Of a stretch of 64,000 bases of DNA, positions 10,794-20,672 are shown piece by piece. Every line of letters begins with the position of its first letter. Within the stretch, counting starts at the first letter, position 1. The notes under the pieces are model-generated. The model saw only the letters and a list, made by a program, of their open reading frames with translations, was not told the origin of the DNA and made no database searches. Source of the DNA: Providencia sneebia DSM 19967. GTDB taxonomy: Bacteria; Pseudomonadota; Gammaproteobacteria; Enterobacterales; Enterobacteriaceae. The stretch covers positions 3,431,901-3,495,900 of the forward strand of contig NZ_CM001773.1 of the NCBI RefSeq assembly GCF_000314895.2, read 5' to 3'. The translations under genes and the position numbers were made by a program.

Positions 10794-12038
10794 ATGCTTA
10801 TGGAAAACATATTATCTGTTTTAGATGTTCCTAATACGGCTTTTATGCTTTTGTGTACAAGCCTCGTTATGTTAATGACACCCGGGCTAGCATTTTTTTA
10901 TGGCGGATTAGTTTCCCGTAAAAGTGTAATCACCATTATGTCCCAGAGTTTTTTCTCCATGGGATGGGTAGCTATTATTTGGTTTGTAGTTGGTTATTCA
11001 CTGTCATTTGGTCCTTCTGTCAATGGTATTATTGGTGATCCATTCTATTATGCATTTCTGCATAATGTTGGCCCACAAACTATGTATACTGGAAATGATG
11101 GTGGATTACCCTTATTAGTCCATTTTGGATACCAAATGATGTTTGCCATTATAACCCCAGCTTTAATTACAGGGGCTTTTGCAAACCGCGTTAATTTTCC
11201 AGCTTATTTAATCTTTTTAACATTGTGGACCTTATTTGTTTATTGCCCTTTTGTTCATATGGTTTGGAGCCCTGATGGTATTTTTGCTAAATGGGGTGTT
11301 GTTGACTTTGCTGGAGGGATTGTTGTTCACGCAACAGCCGGATTTGCAGCAATAGCATCAGCTTTATATGTCGGCAAAAGAATGGTTCCTTCTGATGGAA
11401 CGCATAATATTCCTTATATTGCATTGGGTGCGGCATTATTGTGGTTTGGTTGGTACGGATTTAACGCGGGTTCAGAGCTACAAGTCAATACCGTTACTGT
11501 ATCTGCCTTTATGACAACCGATATTGCTGCGGCTTTCGCTGCCATCACTTGGTTTATTATTGAGCGAGTGCACACAGGTAAACCTAAATTAGTGGGCTTT
11601 TTAACAGGTGCTGTTGCAGGTTTAGCCACCATTACCCCCGCTTCTGGATATGTATCAATATCCTCAGCGGCCATTATCGGGATCATAGCAAGTATTGTTT
11701 GTTACACTGCTGTATTCTTAGTTAGACGCCATTTAGATGATGCTTTGGATGTGTTTGGTGTGCATGGTGTTGGCGGGATTACAGGTTCTATCTTAGTTGG
11801 TGTTTTTGCATCAACCATTTGGAACCCGGCAGGGCCTGCTGGATTACTCGAAGGAAATGGATTCCAAATAGTTAAGCAACTTGTTGCCGTCGTCTTTACC
11901 AGCCTTTGGTCATTTATTTTTACTCTATTAATTCTTTGGATTATCAATAAATTCACACCTGTCAGAGTTGATCAAAAATCTGTTGGCGATGAATTAGATA
12001 GCATTGAATTTGATGAAGATGCTTATAGAGAAAAATAG
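10794..12038 (+). CDS. amtB: Ammonium transporter AmtB
   Basis: An inner-membrane ammonium/ammonia channel of the Amt/Rh family, about 414 residues with eleven predicted membrane segments. Family signatures include MTPGLAFFYGGLV, the DFAGGIVVHATAGFAA stretch with the first pore histidine, and the VFGVHGVGGITGSILVG stretch with the second. A TTG six bases upstream is also in frame, but the ATG at 10794 is more plausible. No glnK lies next to it, unlike the usual glnK-amtB pair. Its place at the head of the urease island suggests a role in handling urea-derived ammonia. Confidence 0.92.
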   Translation: MLMENILSVLDVPNTAFMLLCTSLVMLMTPGLAFFYGGLVSRKSVITIMSQSFFSMGWVAIIWFVVGYSLSFGPSVNGIIGDPFYYAFLHNVGPQTMYTGNDGGLPLLVHFGYQMMFAIITPALITGAFANRVNFPAYLIFLTLWTLFVYCPFVHMVWSPDGIFAKWGVVDFAGGIVVHATAGFAAIASALYVGKRMVPSDGTHNIPYIALGAALLWFGWYGFNAGSELQVNTVTVSAFMTTDIAAAFAAITWFIIERVHTGKPKLVGFLTGAVAGLATITPASGYVSISSAAIIGIIASIVCYTAVFLVRRHLDDALDVFGVHGVGGITGSILVGVFASTIWNPAGPAGLLEGNGFQIVKQLVAVVFTSLWSFIFTLLILWIINKFTPVRVDQKSVGDELDSIEFDEDAYREK

Positions 12039-12075
12039 AAATGATTCTCGCTACAAAGTGATATTGTTATAAAAG

Positions 12076-12145
12076 GGAAGCCAAGCTCAGAGAAATATTT
12101 ACCTATCTCTGAGCTATTATTAAAACTAAAGTTGATATGGCTTCC
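12076..12145 (+). terminator. Nested stem-loops after amtB
   Basis: The inner perfect stem AGCTCAGAGA/TCTCTGAGCT (12084-12093 with 12106-12115) is enclosed by the outer stem GGAAGCCA/TGGCTTCC (12076-12083 with 12138-12145). It begins 37 bases past the amtB stop. There is no strong T-run after it, so termination is likely but not certain. Confidence 0.5.
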
Positions 12146-12212
12146 TAAAATAATCATAGCATTATGTTATGTTGTTGCGAATTTATTCTCGTTTACGTAG
12201 TACAAAAACCAA

Positions 12213-12238
12213 CACATATCGTTATATATAACAATGTG
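12213..12238. promoter_or_regulatory. Candidate operator upstream of the nickel transporter
   Basis: The perfect palindrome GTTATATATAAC (12221-12232) has imperfectly matched flanks CACAT and ATGTG. It is centred about 34 bases before the nikA start codon, where a repressor site would lie. It does not match the E. coli NikR site (GTATGA-N16-TCATAC). The regulator is unknown. Confidence 0.35.
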
Positions 12239-12259
12239 CCCTAGGTTTAAGAGGAAATT

Positions 12260-13846
12260 ATGATCAAGAAATTAGTACTTGCGATACAAACCAGCTGCTT
12301 TCTCGCTCTTTCAGCACAAGCTTATGCCGCAGAGCCAGTTGCAGATAAAACATTGCGTTTAGCAATAGGTTCAGAGCCAACCGAAGGTTTTGACCCAATG
12401 TTAGGTTGGAGTCATGGTAGCTATTTACTCATTCATAGCCCACTTTTAAAACAGAATGCAGATTTATCTTGGCACAGTTATATGCTTGAAAGTTATGAAT
12501 ATAATGATGCGGATAATGCTTGGGTAGTAAAACTTAAAGATGGATTAAAATTTTCTGATGGTTCGCCATTAACTGCTAAAGATGTTGCATATACCTATAA
12601 CAATGCAGCAGCAAGTGGCGGCAAAGTGGATATGGGGAATTTCTCTAAAGCAGAAGTCATTGATCCGCTAACAGTAAAAATGGTTTTATCATCTCCGCAA
12701 AGTACCTTTATTAATGTTTTAGGATCATTAGGCATTGTCTCTGCTGATAAATATGATGCTAAAAAGTATGCACATAATCCTATTGGTGCAGGCCCTTATC
12801 GTTTAGTGGCTTTTCAACCGGGACAACAACTAATTGTAGAACAAAACCCTTACTATGCTGGGCCAAAAAATAGCTTTGAAAAAATGGTCTTTGTCTTCCT
12901 TGATGAAGATGCCGCTTTCGCTGCTGCACAAAGTGGCCAGCTAGATATCGTCCGCATCCCTGCCGCTGTCGCATCACATGCGGGTGATGTAAATAATATG
13001 AAATTAATTGAACGCCATAGTGTAGAAAACCGCGGTATTTCATTCCCTATCCCACCCGCTGGGGAAAAAGATGCTCAAGGTAATCCGATTGGTAATGATA
13101 TCACCTCTGATATCGCTATTCGCAAAGCAATCAACTACGCTATCGACCGTAAATTATTAGCCGATTCTGTACTTGAAGGTTTTGCTATTCCAGCATTTAC
13201 CGGTGTAGAAGGTTTGCCATGGAATAATCCGCAATCTGCATTTAAAGATGGCGATGTTGAAAAAGCAAAAACTATTCTCGAAGAAGCAGGCTGGAAATTA
13301 AATAAAGATGGCTTGAGAGAAAAAGACGGCAAAGTTGCAAAATTAACATTGTGGTATGCAAGTGGTGATACAACGCGTCGTGACTTAGCTCAAGCAATTA
13401 GGTCTAGCTTAAAGCCTATTGGCATTGAGATGGATTTAAAATCAGGAAGTTGGGAAACAGTTGAACGTTACATGCACGCTAACCCAACTTTATTTGGCTG
13501 GGGAAGTCTTGACCCAATGGAAATAGCACATAACTACAGCAGTCAAGCTGCTGGCGTTGGTTTCTATAACCCTGGTTATTACAAAAATCCAGCTGTCGAC
13601 AAAATTATTGAAGAAGCAATGCGTCAACCAGACCAAGAAAAAGCAATTCCATTCTGGCAAGAAGTTGAATGGAATGGCAAAACAGGTGTTGGTATACAAG
13701 GTGACGCTGCTTGGGCTTGGTTGATGAATTTACAACACATTTATTTATTAAATAACTGTGTTGAGCTTGGTAAAGGTGCACCTGAAATTCACGGCTCTTG
13801 GTCTGTATTAAACAATGTTGACGAATGGGCTTGGACTTGTAAGTAA
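12260..13846 (+). CDS. nikA: Nickel-type ABC transporter substrate-binding protein
   Basis: A periplasmic binding protein of the peptide/nickel family (SBP_bac_5), 528 residues, with a signal peptide cleaved near AQAYA-A (about residue 23). Family features include LKFSDGSPLTAKDV near residue 100 and AIRKAINYAIDRK near residue 290. It heads a five-part transporter whose fifth part lies beyond the urease genes. Assignment to nickel rests on the context (urease, two [NiFe] hydrogenases) and on similar urease-linked Ynt/Nik systems. The sequence is quite different from E. coli NikA, so a metallophore complex or peptide substrate remains possible. Confidence 0.8.
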   Translation: MIKKLVLAIQTSCFLALSAQAYAAEPVADKTLRLAIGSEPTEGFDPMLGWSHGSYLLIHSPLLKQNADLSWHSYMLESYEYNDADNAWVVKLKDGLKFSDGSPLTAKDVAYTYNNAAASGGKVDMGNFSKAEVIDPLTVKMVLSSPQSTFINVLGSLGIVSADKYDAKKYAHNPIGAGPYRLVAFQPGQQLIVEQNPYYAGPKNSFEKMVFVFLDEDAAFAAAQSGQLDIVRIPAAVASHAGDVNNMKLIERHSVENRGISFPIPPAGEKDAQGNPIGNDITSDIAIRKAINYAIDRKLLADSVLEGFAIPAFTGVEGLPWNNPQSAFKDGDVEKAKTILEEAGWKLNKDGLREKDGKVAKLTLWYASGDTTRRDLAQAIRSSLKPIGIEMDLKSGSWETVERYMHANPTLFGWGSLDPMEIAHNYSSQAAGVGFYNPGYYKNPAVDKIIEEAMRQPDQEKAIPFWQEVEWNGKTGVGIQGDAAWAWLMNLQHIYLLNNCVELGKGAPEIHGSWSVLNNVDEWAWTCK

Positions 13847-14814
13847 TGCGCTCATTAATAGGCTTTTTATTTCGATTTATCTGTTTACTGACTGTCGTTT
13901 CAGCAGGTGTTTTTATTCTGCTAAGTTACTCTCCGATAGATCCAGTAAAAGCCTATATTGGTAATGATTTAATGCACGTACCCCCTGAGCAGTATCCACT
14001 GATAGCTGCTCGGTGGGGGCTTGATCAACCTTTGTGGGTACAATTTTGGCGATGGTTTTCACAGATGCTTCAAGGGGATATGGGCTATTCAATGCTCTAT
14101 AACACCCCTGTGATACAAGTTATCTCTGATAGATTAGTACCATCATTAGCTTTATTAGTATCCTCTTGGGTATTTTCAGGTATTGTTGGCTTTGCATTAG
14201 GCTTAATCGCGGGAAGATATTTAAATCGTTGGCCAGATAGAATAATTTCAACGCTATCTTATTTGTTGGCCTCTATTCCCGTTTTCTGGATAGGCTTATT
14301 GCTGTTATCACTATTTGCTGTTTCATTAAAGTGGGCGCCTATTTGCTGTGCATGGCCTATTGGATTAGATGAGCAATCCTCAACATTGTCTGAAAAAATA
14401 CATCACTTAGTATTACCAGTTATTGCACTGGGAATGCTAGGCGTTGGAACGATTGCTCTGCATACGCGTTCAAAAGTCGCAGAAGTGATGAGTAGTGAAT
14501 TTATTCACTATGCAAAAGCTCAAGGTGATAAAGGTTGGCCAATGATGCGTTTTCATGTGTTAAAGCATGCCATTACGCCAGCTATTTGCTTACAATTTGC
14601 TTCAGTGGGTGAATTATTAAGTGGGTCTTTATTAGCAGAAAAAGTCTTTGCTTATCCTGGATTGGGGCAAGCGACTATTGATGCCGGTTTACGTGGTGAT
14701 ATCCCATTATTAATGGGGATCGTGATGCTCTGTGCGGTACTGATCTTTTTCAGTAATAGCCTAGCAGATGTCATGCTGAAGAAAGTCAATAAAGGGGCAA
14801 TTAGAGAGTCATGA
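13846..14814 (+). CDS. nikB: Nickel-type ABC transporter permease NikB-like
   Basis: An inner-membrane permease of the DppB/NikB family, 322 residues, with about six membrane segments. The EAA-type loop around AKAQGDKGWPMMRFHVLKHA (about residues 220-240) contacts the ATPases. The start overlaps the nikA stop codon (TAATG), which indicates translational coupling. The partner permease follows with a 4-base overlap. Confidence 0.85.
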   Translation: MRSLIGFLFRFICLLTVVSAGVFILLSYSPIDPVKAYIGNDLMHVPPEQYPLIAARWGLDQPLWVQFWRWFSQMLQGDMGYSMLYNTPVIQVISDRLVPSLALLVSSWVFSGIVGFALGLIAGRYLNRWPDRIISTLSYLLASIPVFWIGLLLLSLFAVSLKWAPICCAWPIGLDEQSSTLSEKIHHLVLPVIALGMLGVGTIALHTRSKVAEVMSSEFIHYAKAQGDKGWPMMRFHVLKHAITPAICLQFASVGELLSGSLLAEKVFAYPGLGQATIDAGLRGDIPLLMGIVMLCAVLIFFSNSLADVMLKKVNKGAIRES

Positions 14815-15623
14815 CATATAACCCTAATAAGCCCTTAATTAAATTACTGATTGCATTATTTTGTTTAGTTGTACTTGGTATTTACGTTTTTTGGCTTTCT
14901 TACACTGATGTTGAGATGAATTTATTAGATCGTCGGCTTGCACCATCATTTGAACATTGGTTTGGGACAGATAATTTAGGGCGCGATTTATGGGATAGAA
15001 CATTCCAAGGAATTGCGACTAGCTTACAAATTGGCTCAATAGCTGCAATATCAAGTGGAATTATCGCCTTAGTGATGGCCGGATTATCTTCCATTAGTAA
15101 AACAATGGATTACCTTGTTCGCGGCATTATTGATGCATTATTAGCTTTACCCCATTTATTACTATTAGTTCTTCTTTGTTTTTCTTTAGGTGGGGGAAAA
15201 ACAGGTGTTATTTGGGCGGTTGCATTAACACATTGGCCCAAATTAGCCCTAATATTACGCTCTGAATTACTGAAAATACGGCAAACTGATTACATTATGC
15301 TGTCCTATCGCATAGGAAATAATGCCTTATATCGGTGGCGATATCATTATTTGCTGATGATCCTACCGCAATGGATGGTTGGGACATTATTAATGTTTCC
15401 TCATGCTATATTGCATAGTGCAGCACTTAGTTTTCTTGGATTTGGTTTATCGCCACATGAACCATCCTTAGGTATTTTGCTCTCAGATGCATTACGCTAT
15501 TTGAGCACTGGCGCTTGGTGGTTAGCTGTTTTCCCCGGCTTAGCATTAATGGGATTAGTACTACTGTTTGACCAATTTGCTAAATCGGCACAACAACTGT
15601 GGTTAAGAGGTGCAACATGCTAA
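14811..15623 (+). CDS. nikC: Nickel-type ABC transporter permease NikC-like
   Basis: The second permease of the DppC/NikC family, 270 residues. It shows the family segment HWFGTDNLGRDLWDRTFQG after the first membrane helix and the C-terminal SAALSFLGFGLSPHEPSLGILL. It overlaps nikB by ATGA and the next ATPase gene by 7 bases, so the four genes nikABCD form one tight unit. Confidence 0.87.
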   Translation: MTYNPNKPLIKLLIALFCLVVLGIYVFWLSYTDVEMNLLDRRLAPSFEHWFGTDNLGRDLWDRTFQGIATSLQIGSIAAISSGIIALVMAGLSSISKTMDYLVRGIIDALLALPHLLLLVLLCFSLGGGKTGVIWAVALTHWPKLALILRSELLKIRQTDYIMLSYRIGNNALYRWRYHYLLMILPQWMVGTLLMFPHAILHSAALSFLGFGLSPHEPSLGILLSDALRYLSTGAWWLAVFPGLALMGLVLLFDQFAKSAQQLWLRGATC

Positions 15624-16393
15624 GCTTTGATCGTTTAACAATTGATGTTGCAAAATTTCGGTGGCTGGGGAAAAAAAGCTGGTCTCCTCTGCTGCATGAT
15701 ATCTCTTTAGATATCAAACCTGGAGAAATGGTTGCGCTAGTTGGTGGGAGTGGCGAAGGGAAAAGCCTATTACTTCAAAGCGGATTAGGATTATTGCCTG
15801 ATAATATGCGCAGCCACGGTAATATTATTTTAAATGGACGAGAACTCACTGAAGATGTAAAGCCGCATTATCGTGGTAGTGCTTTATGTTATATACCTCA
15901 AGGTGTTAGTGCGTTGAATCCATTAATTCGTATTGGCGCCCAATTAGAGCGAGCCGCCGTATTAAGTGGCCAACATATTAAAATGCATGATATTGCCCAT
16001 CACCTACAGCAATATAATTTACATGCAAGCTTAGTCAAAAATTATCCAAGAACATTATCAGGTGGAATGGCGAAACGTGTACTTGCTTGTACAGCTACCC
16101 TTTCACAAGCTGAGTATATTTTAGCTGATGAGATATCTTCTTGGTTAGATGATGAGCATGCCATCCAATTATTAGAACATATGAAAACGCTTTGTCGAGA
16201 TGGCAGAGGCATTTTATGGGTTACTCATGATTTAGCAATGGCAGTTCGTTTTGCCGACCGAATTGCTTTATTACGAAATGGTACTTTAGAAGATGTATTA
16301 AGTAGCCAAGAATTAAAACAAGGTGGTGGAGGTAAATGGTTACAATCTTTATGGAACTCATTACCTGAGCACCAATTTATGGAATATAGATAA
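15617..16393 (+). CDS. nikD: Nickel-type ABC transporter ATPase NikD-like
   Basis: An ABC ATPase of the oligopeptide/nickel subfamily, 258 residues. The Walker A is GGSGEGKS, the Q-loop lies in CYIPQGVSALNP, the signature is LSGGMAKRV (M for the usual Q), the Walker B is ILADEIS and the H-loop is WVTHDLAMA. The ATG at 15617 is preferred over an upstream GTG because AAGAGG lies just before it. The 7-base overlap with nikC fits coupling. It needs a partner ATPase; the likely one is at 27259, ten genes downstream. Confidence 0.85.
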   Translation: MLSFDRLTIDVAKFRWLGKKSWSPLLHDISLDIKPGEMVALVGGSGEGKSLLLQSGLGLLPDNMRSHGNIILNGRELTEDVKPHYRGSALCYIPQGVSALNPLIRIGAQLERAAVLSGQHIKMHDIAHHLQQYNLHASLVKNYPRTLSGGMAKRVLACTATLSQAEYILADEISSWLDDEHAIQLLEHMKTLCRDGRGILWVTHDLAMAVRFADRIALLRNGTLEDVLSSQELKQGGGGKWLQSLWNSLPEHQFMEYR

Positions 16394-16646
16394 TTAAATA
16401 TATTCCATACTGAAAATTAAATAGAATTTAATTAACAAGCCAAAAAAAATCTTTATTCGATTAAATATAATAATACAACGCTGAATATGAGTCGTTATCT
16501 TTTATTTATATTTAGTCATAGAAATGTAATGAACATTATTCAATGTATTGTTCTATAATATTTTTAATAAAAACCTGTATTGGTTAATTTTATTAAATAT
16601 TAATAGGTATTTAGGAATACCTGTTCTTATCAATCTAGGAGGTATT

Positions 16647-16949
16647 ATGCAATTAACCCCAAGAGAAATTGAAAAGCTAATGGTTTACACCCTTGCAGAT
16701 GTAGCAGAGAAACGTCGTGCTCGTGGTGTGAAATTAAATTATCCAGAAGCTGTCGCAATTATTACTGTTACAGCACTTGAAGGTGCTCGTGATGGTAAAA
16801 CCGTTGAAGATGTCATGAAAGAAGCAGCAACGGTTTTAACCAAAAATGATGTGATGGAAGGTGTTGCTGATTTAATCCCGAATGTACAAGTTGAAGCTAT
16901 TTTCACTGATGGAACACGACTTGTTACAGTTCATAATCCAATTAAATAA
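16647..16949 (+). CDS. ureA: Urease gamma subunit
   Basis: The small structural subunit of urease, 100 residues, beginning [20 protein letters not shown] and containing the typical [11 protein letters not shown]. The frame extends upstream, but the ATG at 16647 follows a strong TAGGAGGT and gives the family length. It is the first gene of ureABCEFGD. The 250-base AT-rich gap upstream separates it from nikD and holds the urease promoter. No ureR-type regulator gene is present. Confidence 0.97.
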   Translation: MQLTPREIEKLMVYTLADVAEKRRARGVKLNYPEAVAIITVTALEGARDGKTVEDVMKEAATVLTKNDVMEGVADLIPNVQVEAIFTDGTRLVTVHNPIK

Positions 16950-16967
16950 ATCGATAAGGTAATTTAT

Positions 16968-17393
16968 ATGAGCGATTCGAAAACAACTGCGAAATTACCA
17001 ACGCCAATAGGTGGAGTCATTTTAGCAGATACTCCTATCGAATTTAATGTCGATAAACCAGAAACAAAACTTAAAGTCCGTAATACGGGAGATCGCCCTA
17101 TTCAAATAGGATCTCACTTCCATTTTTTTGAAGTTAACCATGCATTAGAGTTCGACCGTGCACAAGCCTATGGTAAACGTTTAAATATTTCATCTACAAC
17201 GGCGATTCGTTTTGAGCCAGGTGATGAAATAGAAGTGTCTTTAATTCCTTATGGCGGAAAGCAAACTGTCTATGGCTTTAATAACCTCGTTGATGGATGG
17301 GCTGGTAAAAACGTTACCGCAACTGAACGTCCTGCGAAAGCAATCGCATTGAATGGTGCAATTGCTCGTGGTTTTAAAAATAAAGAACAGTAA
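16968..17393 (+). CDS. ureB: Urease beta subunit
   Basis: The second structural subunit, 141 residues. This is longer than the roughly 101-residue Klebsiella protein because of an N-terminal extension (about 18 residues) and a C-terminal tail, as in Yersinia/Morganella-type ureases. The core shows [17 protein letters not shown] and the RFEPGDE segment. It lies 18 bases after ureA and is followed by a palindromic spacer before ureC. Confidence 0.95.
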   Translation: MSDSKTTAKLPTPIGGVILADTPIEFNVDKPETKLKVRNTGDRPIQIGSHFHFFEVNHALEFDRAQAYGKRLNISSTTAIRFEPGDEIEVSLIPYGGKQTVYGFNNLVDGWAGKNVTATERPAKAIALNGAIARGFKNKEQ

Positions 17394-17397
17394 TTGC

Positions 17398-17423
17398 GTC
17401 ATTTTCATTAATTAATGAATGAC
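17398..17423 (+). repeat. Palindrome in the ureB-ureC spacer
   Basis: The perfect 16-base palindrome TTCATTAATTAATGAA lies at 17404-17419, and GTCATT/AATGAC can pair around its core. It is a short hairpin-forming sequence in a 62-base gap, possibly acting in mRNA stability or as a protein site. Confidence 0.4.
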
Positions 17424-17455
17424 AACGTACCTTCTCAACATAAAAGGTAAAGAAA

Positions 17456-19174
17456 ATGCCACAGATTTCTAGACAAGAGTATTGCGGATTATTTGGTCCA
17501 ACCGTCGGTGATAAAATTCGCTTAGGCGATACCGATTTATATATTGAAATAGAAAAAGATTTGCGTGGTTATGGCGAAGAATCTGTCTATGGTGGTGGTA
17601 AATCACTACGTGATGGGATGGGTGCCAATAACACATTGACTAGCGATAATGGTGTTCTTGATCTTGTTATCACTAACGTCACAATTGTCGATGCACGTTT
17701 AGGTGTTATCAAAGCCGATGTTGGTATCAAAGATGGTAAAATTGCCGGAATTGGTAAAAGTGGTAACCCAAGCATTCAAGACAACATTACTCCAGGTATG
17801 GTTACTGGCGTAGCAACAGATGCCATCTCTGGTGAGCATCTAATTTTGACTGCTGCGGGTATTGATACGCATATCCACTTAATTTCTCCGCAACAAGCCT
17901 ATGCTGCGTTATCAAATGGTGTAACAACTTTCTTTGGTGGAGGAATTGGTCCTACTGATGGAACAAACGGCACCACAGTCACCGCAGGACCTTGGAACAC
18001 ACGTGCGATGTTACGTGCGATTGAAGGCTTACCTATCAACGTTGGTATTCTTGGAAAAGGTAACTGCTTTACACGTGAACCACTTATTGAGCAATTAATT
18101 GCTGGTGCCGCAGGCCTAAAAGTGCACGAAGACTGGGGCGCAACAGCTAATGCGATCCGTCATGCTCTGCGTATTGCTGATGAATTTGATATTCAGGTTT
18201 CTGTTCATACCGACAGCTTGAACGAAGGTGGTTATGTTGAAGATACCATCGAAGCGTTTGAAGGTAGAACTATCCATACCTACCATACTGAAGGTGCTGG
18301 CGGTGGTCATGCTCCTGATATTATTAAAGTTGTTAGCCAACCAAACGTGCTACCAAGTTCAACCAACCCAACACTGCCATTTGGTGTTAACAGTCAGGCT
18401 GAACTATTTGACATGATTATGGTTTGTCATAACCTTAACCCAAATATTCCGTCAGACGTCTCCTTTGCTGAAAGCCGAGTACGCCCTGAAACTATCGCGG
18501 CAGAAAACGTTTTACATGATATGGGTGCTATCTCCATGTTCTCAAGTGACTCCCAAGCAATGGGACGCGTTGGTGAGAACTGGTTACGTATCGTACAAAC
18601 AGCAAATGCAATGAAAGCATCACGCGGTAAATTACCAGAAGATGCACCGGGCAACGATAACTTCCGTGTACTACGTTATGTTGCAAAAATCACCATTAAC
18701 CCAGCAATTGCACAAGGCATCAGCCATGTTCTAGGTTCAATTGAAGTGGGTAAAATGGCCGATCTCGTCCTATGGGATCCACGTATGTTTGGTGCTAAGC
18801 CAAAACTGGTCATTAAAGGCGGCATGATCAACTGGGCTGCAATGGGTGATCCAAATGCGTCTTTACCAACACCACAACCGGTATTCTATCGCCCAATGTT
18901 TGGTGCGATGGGTAAAACAGTCAACGACACTTGTGTAACCTTTGTTTCTCAAGCTGCACTTGACGATGGTGTGAAAGAGAAAGCTGGATTAGAGCGCCAA
19001 GTTGTTGCGGTCAATAACTGCCGTGCAATTGGTAAACGCGATCTCGTTCGTAACGGTGAAACACCGAATATTGAAGTTGACCCTGAAACCTTCTCTGTAA
19101 AAGTAAATGGCGAACATGCAACCTGCCAGCCAATTACTGAAGCAGCAATGAATCAGCGTTATTTCTTTAGTTAA
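17456..19174 (+). CDS. ureC: Urease alpha subunit (catalytic)
   Basis: The catalytic subunit of nickel urease, 572 residues, hydrolysing urea to ammonia and carbamate. All active-site residues are visible with a +5 offset from Klebsiella: nickel ligands H139 and H141 (THIHL), carbamylated K222 (GLKVHEDWG), H251, H277 (YHTEG) and D365 (SSDSQAMGR), and the flap C324-H325. The residue after the flap histidine is asparagine (CHN) where Klebsiella has histidine (CHH). As I recall, this change is shared with low-pH-optimum ureases of Yersinia and Morganella. Confidence 0.98.
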   Translation: MPQISRQEYCGLFGPTVGDKIRLGDTDLYIEIEKDLRGYGEESVYGGGKSLRDGMGANNTLTSDNGVLDLVITNVTIVDARLGVIKADVGIKDGKIAGIGKSGNPSIQDNITPGMVTGVATDAISGEHLILTAAGIDTHIHLISPQQAYAALSNGVTTFFGGGIGPTDGTNGTTVTAGPWNTRAMLRAIEGLPINVGILGKGNCFTREPLIEQLIAGAAGLKVHEDWGATANAIRHALRIADEFDIQVSVHTDSLNEGGYVEDTIEAFEGRTIHTYHTEGAGGGHAPDIIKVVSQPNVLPSSTNPTLPFGVNSQAELFDMIMVCHNLNPNIPSDVSFAESRVRPETIAAENVLHDMGAISMFSSDSQAMGRVGENWLRIVQTANAMKASRGKLPEDAPGNDNFRVLRYVAKITINPAIAQGISHVLGSIEVGKMADLVLWDPRMFGAKPKLVIKGGMINWAAMGDPNASLPTPQPVFYRPMFGAMGKTVNDTCVTFVSQAALDDGVKEKAGLERQVVAVNNCRAIGKRDLVRNGETPNIEVDPETFSVKVNGEHATCQPITEAAMNQRYFFS

Positions 19175-19215
19175 TACTTCGTTAGTTAATATTCGCTGTA
19201 ATTATCTACCCTACT

Positions 19216-19240
19216 TTCTGCCTGCGTCATGCAGGCAGAA
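19216..19240 (+). repeat. Hairpin between ureC and ureE
   Basis: A perfect 10-bp stem, TTCTGCCTGC/GCAGGCAGAA, with the 5-base loop GTCAT, in the 82-base gap after ureC. There is no T-run, so it is probably an mRNA-stabilising or processing hairpin separating structural from accessory genes rather than a full terminator. Confidence 0.55.
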
Positions 19241-19256
19241 TTAACAAAAAGGTAAC

Positions 19257-19931
19257 ATGATGATCCTTATTGAGCATATTCTTGGAAACATTAAAAAAGA
19301 TCCAATTTGGCAAGAAAGAAAAAATAATGCACAAGTTGATATTTTGATCCTCGATCAGCGTGAAGCTCAAAAAAGCCGCTGCCGTAAAAACACAGAAAAT
19401 GGTCAGGATATTGGGATCGCTTTAGATCGCAATGTGTTACTTGCTGATGGCGATGTCATTCTATTTGATGAATCAGCCAATAAAATGATTATTGTTCAAA
19501 TCTCTTTACGCGATGTGATGGTCGTTAATTTACAACGCCTTAAAGATCTTCCTGTGGAAGAACAAGTTCTTGTCAGCTTTGAGTTAGGACATGCTTTAGG
19601 AAATCAGCACTGGAAAGCCGTTATTAAAAATAATTTGGTTTATGTTCCATTGACTGTTAGTGAAAAAGTTATGGAATCAGTGATGCGCACTCACGGTTTT
19701 AATCATGACACTTTCACTTTTGTAAAAGGTGAAACTATTTTACCTGAATTAACACATTCTGAAGCTCGTCTATTATTTGGTGGCGCGGAAGATACTGACA
19801 CGCATGTGCATGTTGAAATTGGTCATATTCATCAACATAGCCATGGGCACGAACATACCCATAGCCACTCTCATGAGCATGACCATGACCATGACCACGA
19901 TCACACACATGGCCACTCGCACAAGCATTAA
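19257..19931 (+). CDS. ureE: Urease accessory protein UreE (nickel chaperone)
   Basis: The nickel metallochaperone that delivers Ni to the UreDFG-urease complex, 224 residues. The N-terminal domain is followed by the metal-binding domain with [12 protein letters not shown] and [10 protein letters not shown]. The C-terminal tail (from about residue 180) has more than fifteen histidines in [20 protein letters not shown] repeats, which should bind several nickel ions. ATG occurs at both 19257 and 19260; the second has the better spacing from AAGG. Confidence 0.95.
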   Translation: MMILIEHILGNIKKDPIWQERKNNAQVDILILDQREAQKSRCRKNTENGQDIGIALDRNVLLADGDVILFDESANKMIIVQISLRDVMVVNLQRLKDLPVEEQVLVSFELGHALGNQHWKAVIKNNLVYVPLTVSEKVMESVMRTHGFNHDTFTFVKGETILPELTHSEARLLFGGAEDTDTHVHVEIGHIHQHSHGHEHTHSHSHEHDHDHDHDHTHGHSHKH

Positions 19932-19955
19932 TTCGGTAGCTGTAAGGAACGCGGT

Positions 19956-20642
19956 ATGAAAGCATCTGACCTAATAAGGATTATGCAGTTTAGTGATTCA
20001 GCCTTACCCATTGGCGCATTTACTTTCTCAAACGGTGTTGAATCCGCAATTCAAACTGGGGTCGTTCATGACAAAGAGACATTAAAGTCATTTGTGCACA
20101 CATCCCTAAAAGTAGCGGCGAATTCAGATGGGATTGCCGTTGTTGCAGCCCATAGAGCAACACTCGCTCAAGATAATGATGCTCTAATTAAAATCGATTG
20201 GTCAGTTAATAATCGAAAATTAAATGAAGAAGCACGGTTGATGACAACCCGAATGGGCAAAAAATTAACTGAAATTTCAATTCATATTTTTGAACATCCA
20301 CAACTTGTCTGGTGGCTTGATCAAATTAAAAGAGGTGTTGTGCCGGGAACTCAACCTGTTACTCAAGCTATGCTTATGGCGTTACAGGGGATTAACGAAC
20401 GCGAAGTTGTTGTTATGCATCAATACGGTATTGCAATGACAATCCTGAGTGCTGCAATGCGTTTAATGCGCATTACGCATTATGAAACTCAACATATTCT
20501 TTTTGAATTGAATGAAGAAATAGATACATTTTGTGATATAGCTGCTTGTGGTGATATTCAACAAATGTCGTCTTATGTCCCGATTATTGATGTCTTAGCA
20601 GCTATACATACAAAATCATTTGTCCGTCTATTCATGAATTAA
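19956..20642 (+). CDS. ureF: Urease accessory protein UreF
   Basis: Part of the UreDFG GTPase-dependent activation complex that loads nickel into apo-urease. The 228-residue protein shows the family opening [21 protein letters not shown] and an all-helical composition. It lies 24 bases after ureE and 30 bases before ureG in the operon. Confidence 0.95.
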   Translation: MKASDLIRIMQFSDSALPIGAFTFSNGVESAIQTGVVHDKETLKSFVHTSLKVAANSDGIAVVAAHRATLAQDNDALIKIDWSVNNRKLNEEARLMTTRMGKKLTEISIHIFEHPQLVWWLDQIKRGVVPGTQPVTQAMLMALQGINEREVVVMHQYGIAMTILSAAMRLMRITHYETQHILFELNEEIDTFCDIAACGDIQQMSSYVPIIDVLAAIHTKSFVRLFMN

Positions 20643-20672
20643 TAATTAACTAAAGAATAATTAGGTAAAACA

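Noticed and set aside
16548..16646. 33-codon upstream extension of ureA
   Set aside because: The internal ATG follows a near-perfect TAGGAGGT and gives the standard 100-residue UreA.
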